A DNA stretch of 64,000 nt from Neptunicella marina (GTDB lineage Bacteria; Pseudomonadota; Gammaproteobacteria; Enterobacterales; Alteromonadaceae). The stretch covers positions 62,001-126,000 of the forward strand of contig NZ_JACNEP010000007.1 of assembly GCF_014270035.1 (NCBI RefSeq). The letters run 5' to 3'. Made by a program: the position numbers and the translations under genes. Below the pieces are notes generated by a model. That model had not been told where the DNA came from. It saw only the letters and a list, made by a program, of their open reading frames with translations, and made no database searches. The stretch's first letter is position 1; each line of letters starts with the position of its first letter. This document shows, piece by piece, positions 9,363 through 16,520 of this stretch.

Positions 9363-11093
9363 TTAATGTGACGAATGATCAACAGAGCTATGCTGTTGAA
9401 CGTCGTTGTCATGGGAGATATTGGTGATAGTCAGATCATCTCTTACTTCAAAAGTAAAGGTCACCTTATCACTCGCTGCGATGTTGGATAGGTCAATATC
9501 ATCCGCAACGTGGAAATCCATCGTTGCAGCCTCTCTATTCCACTTATCAATAGGGCCGCGACTTATATTCAAAATACGGCTTCTTCTATCAATAGCGTTA
9601 ACCACACCCGATACAGTAGCAGAGGGGATTTCAGGCTTATCCATAATATGAACGCCAGTTATCTCAAACCCGTTACCATTTTTTTTACTCACTTCAAAAT
9701 GTAAGGATTGTCCGGCTTCAAGTGCCTTGATATCGACACTTTCAGCAACGTCAAAATCCATTGTCATTGCAGGCCAATCCCAAGCTTCAGCAGCTTGGTG
9801 GGTGATATTGACCATACGGTGAGCTGCCATGACACTATTGATTTCACCTTGCATCCAAATAGAATTGGGTACTTCATCGTGAGTCATACGTTTAAAATCG
9901 GAGCTTTTACTCGATTCTGAGTCAATTAGGAATTGTGCAGAGGTGACAACCTTATCGTCTTGATTGAGTCCGCTCAGAATTTCGATATTATCTGCACCTT
10001 CTCGTCCTAAGGTCACTGCAATAGACTTGAACTGGCCTTCACCCAACGCCAGCACTACACGATCCTGTTTACCCGTTCTGATAACCGCCTCTTTGGGCAC
10101 GAGCAGAGCATTACCGCCCTGACTGGTATGAATTGTGATTTGTGCAAACATGTTTGGTTTAAGTTGATAATCTGCGTTGTCAAATTTAAGCCGAACACGT
10201 AAGGTTCGATTTTTACTGTCGAGTGTTGGATAGATGTAATCAACAGCTCCTGTCCACTGTTTCCCCGGCAAATAGTCGAGTTTCATTGATACTGGCAGAC
10301 CTTGTTGAACTAACCCGGCATCACGCTCAAAAACTTCAGCTTCAACCCACACTTGATCCAGCACTCCGATACTCAATAAAGTTGTACCCGGTTTAACATA
10401 GAAGCCTTCCCTGATGTTTAAGCCATCAACAACGCCAGCTTGTGGGGAGTTAAAGGTGATGTTCTGTTGTACTTTTCGTGACCTCTCCAGTTCGGCGATA
10501 AATTGAGAGGATAATTGCAGTGCTTTCAAGCGCTCTTTTGCCGCAGCGATCAAAGAAGTTTCATTGCGTTTTAGTGCTATCAGTAACTCTTCCTGCGCAT
10601 TGACTAACTGAGGTGAGTAAAGCGTGTATAAGGGTTGATTTTTTTCTACCGGATCTCCAGCCGCTTTCACATACAATCTCTCTATCCAACCTTCTACACG
10701 AGGATGAATGTGAATTAATTTATCCTCGTCGTACTGAACATAACCGACTGTTGATATCTCAGTCTGCATTGGCTTCATCTCAACCTTTGCAGTGCGAACA
10801 CCAAGATTGTTTACCACATTCGGGGATATTTTTATTGCACCGGGGCCAGCATCATCACTGGATGTTGCATCTTCATAAACCGGGATTAAGTCCATACCCA
10901 TAGGCGATTTACCGGGTTTATCACGACGGTAATTGGAATCCATTGGCGCGACCCAATATAATGGCTTTTTTTGCTCCGAATCATTCGCAGAATTCTGATT
11001 GGTGTCATCATAACTTTTGAAAAAGCTAAGCCCTCCTGCACCTAATACCGCGCCAATAATCGTTGCAACAATAAGTTTTTTATTTAAGAACAT
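9363..11093 (-). CDS. cusB: CusB-type periplasmic adaptor with two C-terminal CusF-like domains
   Basis: A 576-aa membrane-fusion protein that links the RND pump to the outer-membrane channel. After an N-terminal anchor comes a heavy-metal-binding-like segment (Pro-Met-Gly-Met-Asp-Leu-Ile-Pro-Val-Tyr), then hairpin, lipoyl and beta-barrel domains. Beyond about residue 405 there are two successive CusF-like beta-barrels. The first has Trp-Pro-Ala-Met-Thr-Met (about residue 440), the Cu(I) site of CusF; the second has Glu-Ala-Ala-Thr-Met (about residue 523) and seems to lack part of it. The C-terminus is His-rich. So the metallochaperone, usually a separate protein, is fused here, twice. Start and the channel gene stop overlap (TAATG). 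Confidence 0.92.
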   Translation of the reverse strand: MFLNKKLIVATIIGAVLGAGGLSFFKSYDDTNQNSANDSEQKKPLYWVAPMDSNYRRDKPGKSPMGMDLIPVYEDATSSDDAGPGAIKISPNVVNNLGVRTAKVEMKPMQTEISTVGYVQYDEDKLIHIHPRVEGWIERLYVKAAGDPVEKNQPLYTLYSPQLVNAQEELLIALKRNETSLIAAAKERLKALQLSSQFIAELERSRKVQQNITFNSPQAGVVDGLNIREGFYVKPGTTLLSIGVLDQVWVEAEVFERDAGLVQQGLPVSMKLDYLPGKQWTGAVDYIYPTLDSKNRTLRVRLKFDNADYQLKPNMFAQITIHTSQGGNALLVPKEAVIRTGKQDRVVLALGEGQFKSIAVTLGREGADNIEILSGLNQDDKVVTSAQFLIDSESSKSSDFKRMTHDEVPNSIWMQGEINSVMAAHRMVNITHQAAEAWDWPAMTMDFDVAESVDIKALEAGQSLHFEVSKKNGNGFEITGVHIMDKPEIPSATVSGVVNAIDRRSRILNISRGPIDKWNREAATMDFHVADDIDLSNIAASDKVTFTFEVRDDLTITNISHDNDVQQHSSVDHSSH

Positions 11094-12478
11094 TACTCTT
11101 CTCCAAATTGGTGGTTGCGCCCAACATGGTTATTGCCGGTGGATTGGGTCAGGAAATAATTAATGCGGGTAATCGCTTTGAGTGTGTCCACTTCAATTTG
11201 AAGTGATGATATTTTGGCATTCAATTCGGCGATTCTGGATCTCACTACTTCGGCAAAATCGCCATCATCGTTGGTATAGGCTGTTAAAGCTGCCTCTGCT
11301 TGGTCATGAGTTTGCTTGAGCAACAGATCGTTATAAATGGATTGCCTTTGTGAAAGGCGCTTAAGCTGTTGCAACTCCTTATCAATTGCACTTAGCATCT
11401 TTTTAACTAGTAGCAATTTTTCGGTTTTAACCGCTTCAGACTCCGCTATTGATGCAGCCACTTCTTTATCTTGCTTATTCTCGGTAAATAGTGGTAAATC
11501 AAATGTGACACCAACTGAAAATAAATCGGCCCTCCCTTCACCACTTTGCATATTGTCCCGATAACCGTAACTCGCATTAACTCCCCATTGGGGCTTGTAC
11601 TGCTGTTTAGTCAGAGATATTCCTTTATCCGCTACTTCTTGCTCCACATCGATTGCGAGTATTGCAGGGTGTGCTAATAACTCATTAGCTAATGCATTGC
11701 GCGAGTAATTATTAGCTTCAACAAGTGCAGGGGTTGTCAGTTTTACGTGTGGCAACTGTTCAGAAACGCTAAAGGCCGATGTCTGACGATCAAAGTCGTA
11801 GGTCTGATTCAAATCGTCACTGTTGTAGATCACCAGCCATTCATTTAATCGAGCAATTGCAGATTCAAATTTCTGCTTTTCTGCGGTCAATCTGTCATCA
11901 AGCTGAACGATTTCTAATTGAGCACGGATCACATCCTGTTGCCTTATCTTACCGATGACGTTTGAGTAACTTGCCTTAACCACGTCAGCCATTTGCTCAA
12001 ATAACCCGCGCTCTTTCTCAATCAGCCTGATTGTTTGCTGTGCAAGATATGCATCAAACCAAAGCTCAGAAACTGATTGTTTGATTTTTGCGCGTCTGTC
12101 TTCACGTAGAAGGGGAAACTTAGTTGATGCCGTTTTTAGTCTGTCCTGCTTAATTTCCAGACTGTCTCCTCTGGGGAACATCTGCGATATACCGACTTTG
12201 AACTGAGTCATACCCTCTTGGTTGAAGTTCCATGTATCTGTCGGTAAATTAGCTAAGCCAAGGGATATCTGAGGGTCGGGTAACGATCCAGACGCAATAC
12301 TGCGCTCCTCTAAAGCAGTTTGCTTAAGTTTATTGCCGTGCTGCCAAGGATCATTTTGCTGTGCAATAGCAATGGCCTGCTCCAGCGATATAACTTGCTC
12401 TGCTCTTACGTTTAAGGATAAGAGGCCACAAGCTACAGCAATTGATAGTTTCGACAAAATGGCTAATTGTTGCTTCAT
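11093..12478 (-). CDS. cusC: TolC-family outer-membrane channel of the Cus-type efflux system
   Basis: A 461-aa outer-membrane efflux protein with a signal peptide (cleaved near Arg-Ala-Glu), long coiled-coil helices and the two outer-membrane-efflux repeats; Gly-Ser-Leu-Pro-Asp-Pro-Gln-Ile (residues about 55-62) is typical of CzcC/CusC-like channels. It lies upstream of the adaptor (TAATG overlap) and begins inside the end of the DUF411 gene (ATGA), so channel, adaptor and pump are translated as one operon. No lipobox cysteine like that of E. coli CusC is evident. The symbol follows context; czcC-like is an alternative name. Confidence 0.85.
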   Translation of the reverse strand: MKQQLAILSKLSIAVACGLLSLNVRAEQVISLEQAIAIAQQNDPWQHGNKLKQTALEERSIASGSLPDPQISLGLANLPTDTWNFNQEGMTQFKVGISQMFPRGDSLEIKQDRLKTASTKFPLLREDRRAKIKQSVSELWFDAYLAQQTIRLIEKERGLFEQMADVVKASYSNVIGKIRQQDVIRAQLEIVQLDDRLTAEKQKFESAIARLNEWLVIYNSDDLNQTYDFDRQTSAFSVSEQLPHVKLTTPALVEANNYSRNALANELLAHPAILAIDVEQEVADKGISLTKQQYKPQWGVNASYGYRDNMQSGEGRADLFSVGVTFDLPLFTENKQDKEVAASIAESEAVKTEKLLLVKKMLSAIDKELQQLKRLSQRQSIYNDLLLKQTHDQAEAALTAYTNDDGDFAEVVRSRIAELNAKISSLQIEVDTLKAITRINYFLTQSTGNNHVGRNHQFGEE

Positions 12479-12966
12479 TCAAACTGCTCCTCAAAAGTAT
12501 TTACTTCTGCATACGCTTTGCTCGATCCATCTTTAAACAGGATGAGAACGGTATACGGCTTGAATTGATCCCCCATTTCCATACCGGGGGAACCAACTGG
12601 CATAGCAGGAACAGATAATCCTATAGCGTCAGGATGTTCCTCTGACATGAACTGTTTTATAAATTTCGCTGGAACGTGCCCCTCGAATGCAAAACCATCT
12701 CTCGTAACTGCCGTATGACAGGAACGATATTTAGCAGCTATCCCGTATTCGCTTTTGATGTTGCTGATAATTTGAAAATCCTTTGAATATGCACGGATTC
12801 CCTCATTCGCAATGTGTGATATCCATTTTTTACAACACCCACAGGTAGGTGTTTTATAAACCAATAGTTCTAAAACTTGGTTTGTCTCAACTTGCTCATT
12901 AGAACTTGCAAACAAAGGAAAAAGCAGCAACATCAATGCAGCTTTATGAAGTCGTTTTTTAAACAT
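12475..12966 (-). CDS. DUF411 metal-binding protein
   Basis: A 163-aa exported protein: signal peptide to about residue 22, then Tyr-Lys-Thr-Pro-Thr-Cys-Gly-Cys-Cys-Lys-Lys-Trp, the Cys-X-Cys-Cys signature of DUF411. Cys-His at about 84, Gly-His-Val-Pro and Gly-Met-Glu-Met near the C-terminus complete the family pattern. DUF411 proteins are thioredoxin-like copper-cluster proteins thought to bind metal in the periplasm. The start has a GGGGG-type site and the stop overlaps the channel gene start. It is probably the first gene of the efflux operon. Confidence 0.88.
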   Translation of the reverse strand: MFKKRLHKAALMLLLFPLFASSNEQVETNQVLELLVYKTPTCGCCKKWISHIANEGIRAYSKDFQIISNIKSEYGIAAKYRSCHTAVTRDGFAFEGHVPAKFIKQFMSEEHPDAIGLSVPAMPVGSPGMEMGDQFKPYTVLILFKDGSSKAYAEVNTFEEQFE

Positions 12967-12994
12967 TTTTTGCCCCCAGACATTGCTGGAAAAT

Positions 12995-13014
12995 ATAGGT
13001 GTTAATGCACCTAT
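12995..13014 (-). terminator. Hairpin between two copper-cluster genes, possible weak terminator or attenuator
   Basis: Arms ATAGGTG and CACCTAT (7 bp) with a 6-base loop lie between the small exported protein gene and the DUF411 gene. On the minus strand the stem is followed by a short T-rich stretch, so it could partly stop transcription from the upstream gene. Stem and T-tract are both short. Confidence 0.4.
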
Positions 13015-13071
13015 TTAATAAACAGGAAGTAATATTGGTAGTGCGTGAATTGAGGACGCACTAATCCCGTG

Positions 13072-13452
13072 TCAGGCAAAAATTGGTGGGCGATATAGTG
13101 AAGAAATAATTGAGACTGGTTGTTGGTGGTATTGAACAACGGCTTTTGCGTTTGTTGTAATGACATCGGCTATATTAATTGATGTAAACAACATGGGAGC
13201 AGATGTGCAACCACTGGCTGGGCACACACAACCCGTTGCGTTACAGCAATCATCAGATTTGGAATCGCCTGTTTTGCTCATATTCTGCTCCATCGAACCG
13301 TGCTCCGTCATAGAGCAGTGCTCCTTCGAAACATGAGTTTTGTGCAGACTAACCATCATTTCACAAGACATAGCACTAGAAGCCCATGCCTGCCCTACAA
13401 AGGCAACAAGCATAGCTAAAATAACTACGAATCTTGAAATGGGTTTATGCAT
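13072..13452 (-). CDS. Small exported Cys/Met/His-rich protein heading the copper block
   Basis: A 126-aa protein with a signal peptide ending at Gln-Ala-Trp-Ala. The mature part holds many likely metal ligands: Met-Ser-Cys-Glu-Met-Met, His-Cys-Ser-Met-Thr-Glu-His, Asp-Cys-Cys, and Cys-Val-Cys-Pro-Ala-Ser-Gly-Cys. The last residues, Tyr-Arg-Pro-Pro-Ile, match the ending of the protein at 3885-4301. Function is not known; small leader-like proteins of this kind are common in proteobacterial copper loci. An AAAGG site precedes the ATG. It lies 105 bp upstream of the DUF411 gene in the same direction. Confidence 0.65.
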   Translation of the reverse strand: MHKPISRFVVILAMLVAFVGQAWASSAMSCEMMVSLHKTHVSKEHCSMTEHGSMEQNMSKTGDSKSDDCCNATGCVCPASGCTSAPMLFTSINIADVITTNAKAVVQYHQQPVSIISSLYRPPIFA

Positions 13453-13807
13453 CTAACAAACCTTTAATTGCTCACTGACCACTATAAAACATTTTAAACA
13501 GCAGGTAAACAGTAAAGACTAGATTGGCACTATAGAATAACGACTTCACTTTTTGTGTTGGAAGATTTCTTCGAGATTTGACCTAGCCTTCAAACGTGAC
13601 TGTTTAAAATTAACAGCTAATGAATTAACTATTGCTGTATCTTCATCATTATATATTAAAGAAGCTTTTATTTAACTTAAATGATAGTGTTCTTTTACCG
13701 ATAAAAGTGGCATTTTGACTAAAGTCATTTAGTTTGCCTATGAATTAAACTTTTCTATATTGAAGAGCTTCCGATTTATAGCTACAACTCGGTGCTCATT
13801 TATTCTA
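13453..13807. other. 355-bp A+T-rich intergenic region between the copper block and the resolvase
   Basis: No open reading frame of note. It must contain the promoter of the minus-strand gene at 13072-13452. The only structure I see is a small hairpin (CTTTTA/TAAAAG) near 13693-13708. No repeat or insertion-sequence end was recognised. It may be the seam between two cargo modules. Confidence 0.5.
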
Positions 13808-14353
13808 CTAATCTAAATATTTATAAATTGTTGTTCGACTTACATTAAAGTGCTCAGCAATTTCACTAATACTAATTTCATTGCTTGCTGCTAGTGCTTT
13901 AGCTTTCTTAACATCTTCTTTTGACAACAAGGGTTTCCTTCCGCCGACTCGGCCTCTGGCACGAGCGGCAGTTAGTCCACTTTTAGTTCGTTCGATGATG
14001 AGTGAGCGTTCGAATTGAGCTACGGAAGCAAAAATGTGGAAGATAAGTTCCCCGGATGGACTGCTTGTATCAATATTTTCCGTTAGAGAAACAAATTGAA
14101 CGCCACGTTCTTTGAATAACTCAACTAGTGCGATCAGATCTTTTATTGAGCGGCCTAGTCGGTCTAATCGCCAGACAACGACTTTATCTCCCTCTCTCAT
14201 GCTGTCCACCAATCTATCTAATTGTGGGCGCACTTTTGATGTTGCCGAAACTTTCTCTTCAAACACTCGTTCACAACCGAATTGTTTCAACGCATCAATT
14301 TGAAGTGCCGGGTTTTGATCATTTGTACTTACTCTTGCATAACCTATAATCAT
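13808..14353 (-). CDS. Serine recombinase (resolvase/invertase family)
   Basis: A 181-aa protein from the ATG at 14353. The N-terminus Met-Ile-Ile-Gly-Tyr-Ala-Arg-Val-Ser-Thr is the resolvase signature with the nucleophilic Ser9. Typical segments follow: Ala-Leu-Lys near the dimer helix, Val-Trp-Arg-Leu-Asp-Arg-Leu-Gly-Arg-Ser, Phe-Val-Ser-Leu-Thr-Glu and Ser-Leu-Ile-Ile-Glu-Arg-Thr. A C-terminal HTH (Ser-Glu-Ile-Ala-Glu-His-Phe-Asn-Val-Ser) binds DNA. The frame continues 49 codons upstream of this ATG, but that part is not resolvase-like. No transposase gene is adjacent, so it could be a transposon relic, a resolvase for the island, or a local inversion enzyme. Confidence 0.88.
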   Translation of the reverse strand: MIIGYARVSTNDQNPALQIDALKQFGCERVFEEKVSATSKVRPQLDRLVDSMREGDKVVVWRLDRLGRSIKDLIALVELFKERGVQFVSLTENIDTSSPSGELIFHIFASVAQFERSLIIERTKSGLTAARARGRVGGRKPLLSKEDVKKAKALAASNEISISEIAEHFNVSRTTIYKYLD

Positions 14354-14467
14354 CGCAAAACGTACCTTAAATTTACATAGATAAGTTAACAAGTTTGTGA
14401 ACAATTTGTCGAGCGAAATCTGAACAAGATGAGATATACATGAAGATGTACAGAAAACGGAGGTTTT

Positions 14468-14557
14468 ATGGACACAACAGCGAAAAATAATTTGTACCAA
14501 TTTTCAAATAAATTGATACATGTCTGTTGCGAAACGTATTTGGGAAATATTGGATAG
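14468..14557 (+). CDS. Possible 29-aa small gene or gene fragment
   Basis: A short frame from ATG 14468 behind a strong GGAGG site, divergent from the resolvase, encoding 29 residues with a Cys-Cys pair. The ribosome site is the only support. It could be the decayed 5' end of a gene once partnered with the resolvase. Confidence 0.3.
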   Translation: MDTTAKNNLYQFSNKLIHVCCETYLGNIG

Positions 14558-14589
14558 AGGACTGTATTCTTGAGGGGTAGATTTACCTG

Positions 14590-14760
14590 TCATACTTTGC
14601 GATATGGAGCACTGGCGGGTTTTAGTTTGTCTTTACAAATGCCTTCGAATCGGGATTCTGAGGAACTGCGTCTTACTCCTAAGCCTTCTTTCACAAGCTG
14701 TTTGTGGCATTCTTGCCCAAACTTTTTACTCTTTTCAATATCTTCATAGCTAATGCTCAT
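14590..14760 (-). CDS. Small basic hypothetical protein (56 aa), divergent to the RHH regulator
   Basis: A 56-codon frame from ATG 14760, charged and Lys/Arg-rich (Glu-Asp-Ile-Glu-Lys-Ser-Lys-Lys-Phe near residue 6-14; Val-Arg-Arg-Ser-Ser-Ser later). No family recognised. It is divergent from the gene at 15014, and the shared intergenic region carries three GTTAC-N3-GTAAC palindromes, the nearest 42 bases upstream of its start. That arrangement suggests control by the neighbouring ribbon-helix-helix protein. Below the usual length for confident calling. Confidence 0.5.
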   Translation of the reverse strand: MSISYEDIEKSKKFGQECHKQLVKEGLGVRRSSSESRFEGICKDKLKPASAPYRKV

Positions 14761-14801
14761 TATTGTCTACTTAATTTAGGGGTTAACTTCCAGTTTTTAA
14801 A

Positions 14802-14998
14802 GTTACGGTGTAACCAAGTGCAAAGCTTGAAGATTTTAATTAAAAGTTACTTCTACTTTACTTATTACTGTCACACTAAATCAAGTCCCCATCTAAGTTA
14901 CATTGTAACCAACATCATTAGATATCAACTTTGAGTGATTTATTTCACCACATTCATTGTCGGGTCATTCATTCTTACTAAAATAGTTACATGGTAAC
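14802..14998. promoter_or_regulatory. Three palindromic operator-like sites GTTAC-N3-GTAAC in a divergent promoter region
   Basis: Perfect 13-bp palindromes of the form GTTAC-NNN-GTAAC occur at 14802-14814, 14897-14909 and 14986-14998, each followed by C, about 90 bp apart. They lie between two divergent genes, the last ending 15 bases before the start of the RHH gene at 15014. Repeated identical half-sites point to cooperative binding by a local repressor, most simply the RHH protein itself. Confidence 0.75.
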
Positions 14999-15013
14999 CA
15001 TCTAGGTGATTCA

Positions 15014-15448
15014 ATGAGCGAAGACTTTCAACAAGCAAGGGCAAGAATAGTTGATAAGCATAAATATGAGCTTTATAGGCAGTATTTTTCTCAGGGAAAT
15101 CGTTTTTTACGGGATCTCGATAGTCATGATGCGATGTGTGGCTTTTTTAAAGACAGCAGTAGTGCAGACAACACTCAGGAGCAGAGATACAAGTTGCATT
15201 TGATTGTTATTGAATTATCCCTTGAAGATTACAATCGAATCCAAAGCTGGATGAAGACTAAGCGATATCGTGAACGAAAAGCTAAACTCGGAGCAAAGCA
15301 GGTATCTATAACTTTAGATCGCGACCGTTTCGAAGAACTAAAGCGGTTACAAGCTAGACTGGATTGCGAAACTTATAACGATTTAGTCAAAGAGCTAGCT
15401 AGGCGTTACAATGTAACCAATAAGCAGGCACGCAGATGGAACAGGTGA
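15014..15448 (+). CDS. Ribbon-helix-helix-type DNA-binding protein, putative autorepressor
   Basis: A 144-aa protein. The C-terminal part (about residues 97-133) has the RHH/CopG pattern: a strand Lys-Gln-Val-Ser-Ile-Thr-Leu, then a helix Phe-Glu-Glu-Leu-Lys-Arg-Leu, a turn, and a second helix Tyr-Asn-Asp-Leu-Val-Lys-Glu-Leu, with a basic end. The N-terminal part is helical and unassigned. Three operator-like palindromes lie upstream, one overlaps the end of the gene and one follows it, a strong sign of autoregulation. Such proteins control plasmid copy number, partition or mobile-element excision; which applies here is unknown. Confidence 0.6.
   Translation: MSEDFQQARARIVDKHKYELYRQYFSQGNRFLRDLDSHDAMCGFFKDSSSADNTQEQRYKLHLIVIELSLEDYNRIQSWMKTKRYRERKAKLGAKQVSITLDRDRFEELKRLQARLDCETYNDLVKELARRYNVTNKQARRWNR
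15405..15417. promoter_or_regulatory. Fourth GTTAC-N3-GTAAC palindrome, inside the end of the RHH gene
   Basis: GTTAC-AAT-GTAAC followed by C, identical in form to the three upstream sites. It lies in the coding sequence, where it encodes Arg-Tyr-Asn-Val-Thr. It could serve DNA looping together with the upstream sites. Confidence 0.6.
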
Positions 15449-15525
15449 AAACATGCTGTCCCTTTCGAATCAAGTGACACTAGGGCTAGTGAGTGATTAA
15501 TAATGGAAATTAAACAAAGTTTATA

Positions 15526-15538
15526 GTTACAGTGTTAC
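15526..15538. promoter_or_regulatory. Fifth, imperfect copy of the operator-like site
   Basis: GTTAC-AGT-GTTAC followed by C: the second half-site differs by one base from the consensus. It lies just beyond the 3' end of the minus-strand gene at 15542 and 78 bases after the RHH gene. Confidence 0.45.
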
Positions 15539-15541
15539 CTA

Positions 15542-15733
15542 TCAATCGTCATTCATCTCAACATCCGAATAATCAGCAATTTGAGAATAAAATGGATGCG
15601 TCTCGAATGTGTAAACTTTATCAGAAACTTGTTTGGCAGCAATTTCATGCTCTATCTTAAAACTAACACCAAACTCTTCAAGTTCTGCGAGAACTTCGGA
15701 TAAGTGTGGGTATTTTTCATTGGCTTGAGTCAT
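15542..15733 (-). CDS. Small acidic hypothetical protein (63 aa)
   Basis: Starts at ATG 15733, where a strong GGGGG site lies just upstream; an ATG seven codons earlier would contain that site in its own coding part. The protein is acidic, with Leu-Ser-Glu-Val-Leu-Ala-Glu-Leu-Glu-Glu near the N-terminus and several Asp/Glu at the end. No family recognised. It converges on the RHH gene. Confidence 0.5.
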   Translation of the reverse strand: MTQANEKYPHLSEVLAELEEFGVSFKIEHEIAAKQVSDKVYTFETHPFYSQIADYSDVEMNDD

Positions 15734-15969
15734 AAGACCCCCTTTATGCTTCAACTTAAATAGTAGCTACTCCCTGTCTGTACTGCAATTTAGTTGGCTT
15801 TTGATACTAATTCCTAGCAATAGTGAGTCAGGAATTTATAATACCCGCGTGTAGCGACGAGCTGCACGTTACCATCTAAACGAAGTCGATTCACTCGTCA
15901 GACAAACTGAATGGCAATCTGTAATCAGCCGACTAGCGCGATGGGCTATCTGCTGACAGCAGGATACCT

Positions 15970-16344
15970 ATGTCTGTTACCTTTGATAAAACAAAGCTTC
16001 TTTCAAATATAAAAAGGCAAACTCTACGGTTAGAACGAAGACTGAACCTTCCAAAAAATCAAGCGCACGAATTGCTTGCCAATCACTTTTACAATGAAAT
16101 TGCTATTGCAGACGTAAGACGGAAAATTTCTAACGGAAACTATGAAGGCAGAATATTCTTAGCCGCTGTATCTCCAGATGCCAGCAAAGAAATTCTTGAA
16201 AAGTTTGTTGAGTCATTCGGTGAAATTGTCGTTTCTTTATCACAAAGTTCGATCTGTGAAACCGGTGAAATTGGAATAAATGATTTAGTGCTTGAAGTGT
16301 TTTCATTAGATAGTGAAGTAATAACTGGCATTGGGAAAAATTAA
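15970..16344 (+). CDS. Uncharacterised protein with a short helical N-terminal domain shared with the next gene
   Basis: A 124-aa protein of unknown function. Residues about 8-55 form a helical domain containing Leu-Asn-Leu-Pro-Lys-Asn-Gln-Ala-His-Glu-Leu-Leu-Ala, which resembles residues about 10-45 of the protein starting at 16521 (Leu-Asp-Leu-Pro-Leu-Ser-Lys-Ser-Lys-Asp-Leu-Ile-Ala). The same kind of module occurs at the N-terminus of various proteins on mobile elements. The remainder has no family I know. About 180 bp separate it from the next gene, so they may or may not be one transcript. Confidence 0.55.
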   Translation: MSVTFDKTKLLSNIKRQTLRLERRLNLPKNQAHELLANHFYNEIAIADVRRKISNGNYEGRIFLAAVSPDASKEILEKFVESFGEIVVSLSQSSICETGEIGINDLVLEVFSLDSEVITGIGKN

Positions 16345-16520
16345 AATTTAAATTTTCGGATACGATTGCTATTATTCATCAGGGTTGACTAGACAGCCCG
16401 GACCTGCCCTTCTAGTAAGCTGGCCGAAGTCGATGCATCTAGACAATTTATTTACGTTAGTAGCTCAAGCTCAGGCAGGTGTTTTTGTTACGTCTTTCAA
16501 AAAATGAGAGTAGCGTAAGT

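Noticed and set aside
13808-14500. Resolvase of 230 aa from the most upstream start
   Set aside because: The 49 extra N-terminal residues are Cys/Leu-rich and unlike any resolvase, and the family's N-terminus begins exactly at ATG 14353.
14802-15538. GTTAC repeats as a CRISPR array
   Set aside because: Repeats are only 13 bp, irregularly spaced (roughly 90-400 bp) and partly inside a gene; no cas gene is present.
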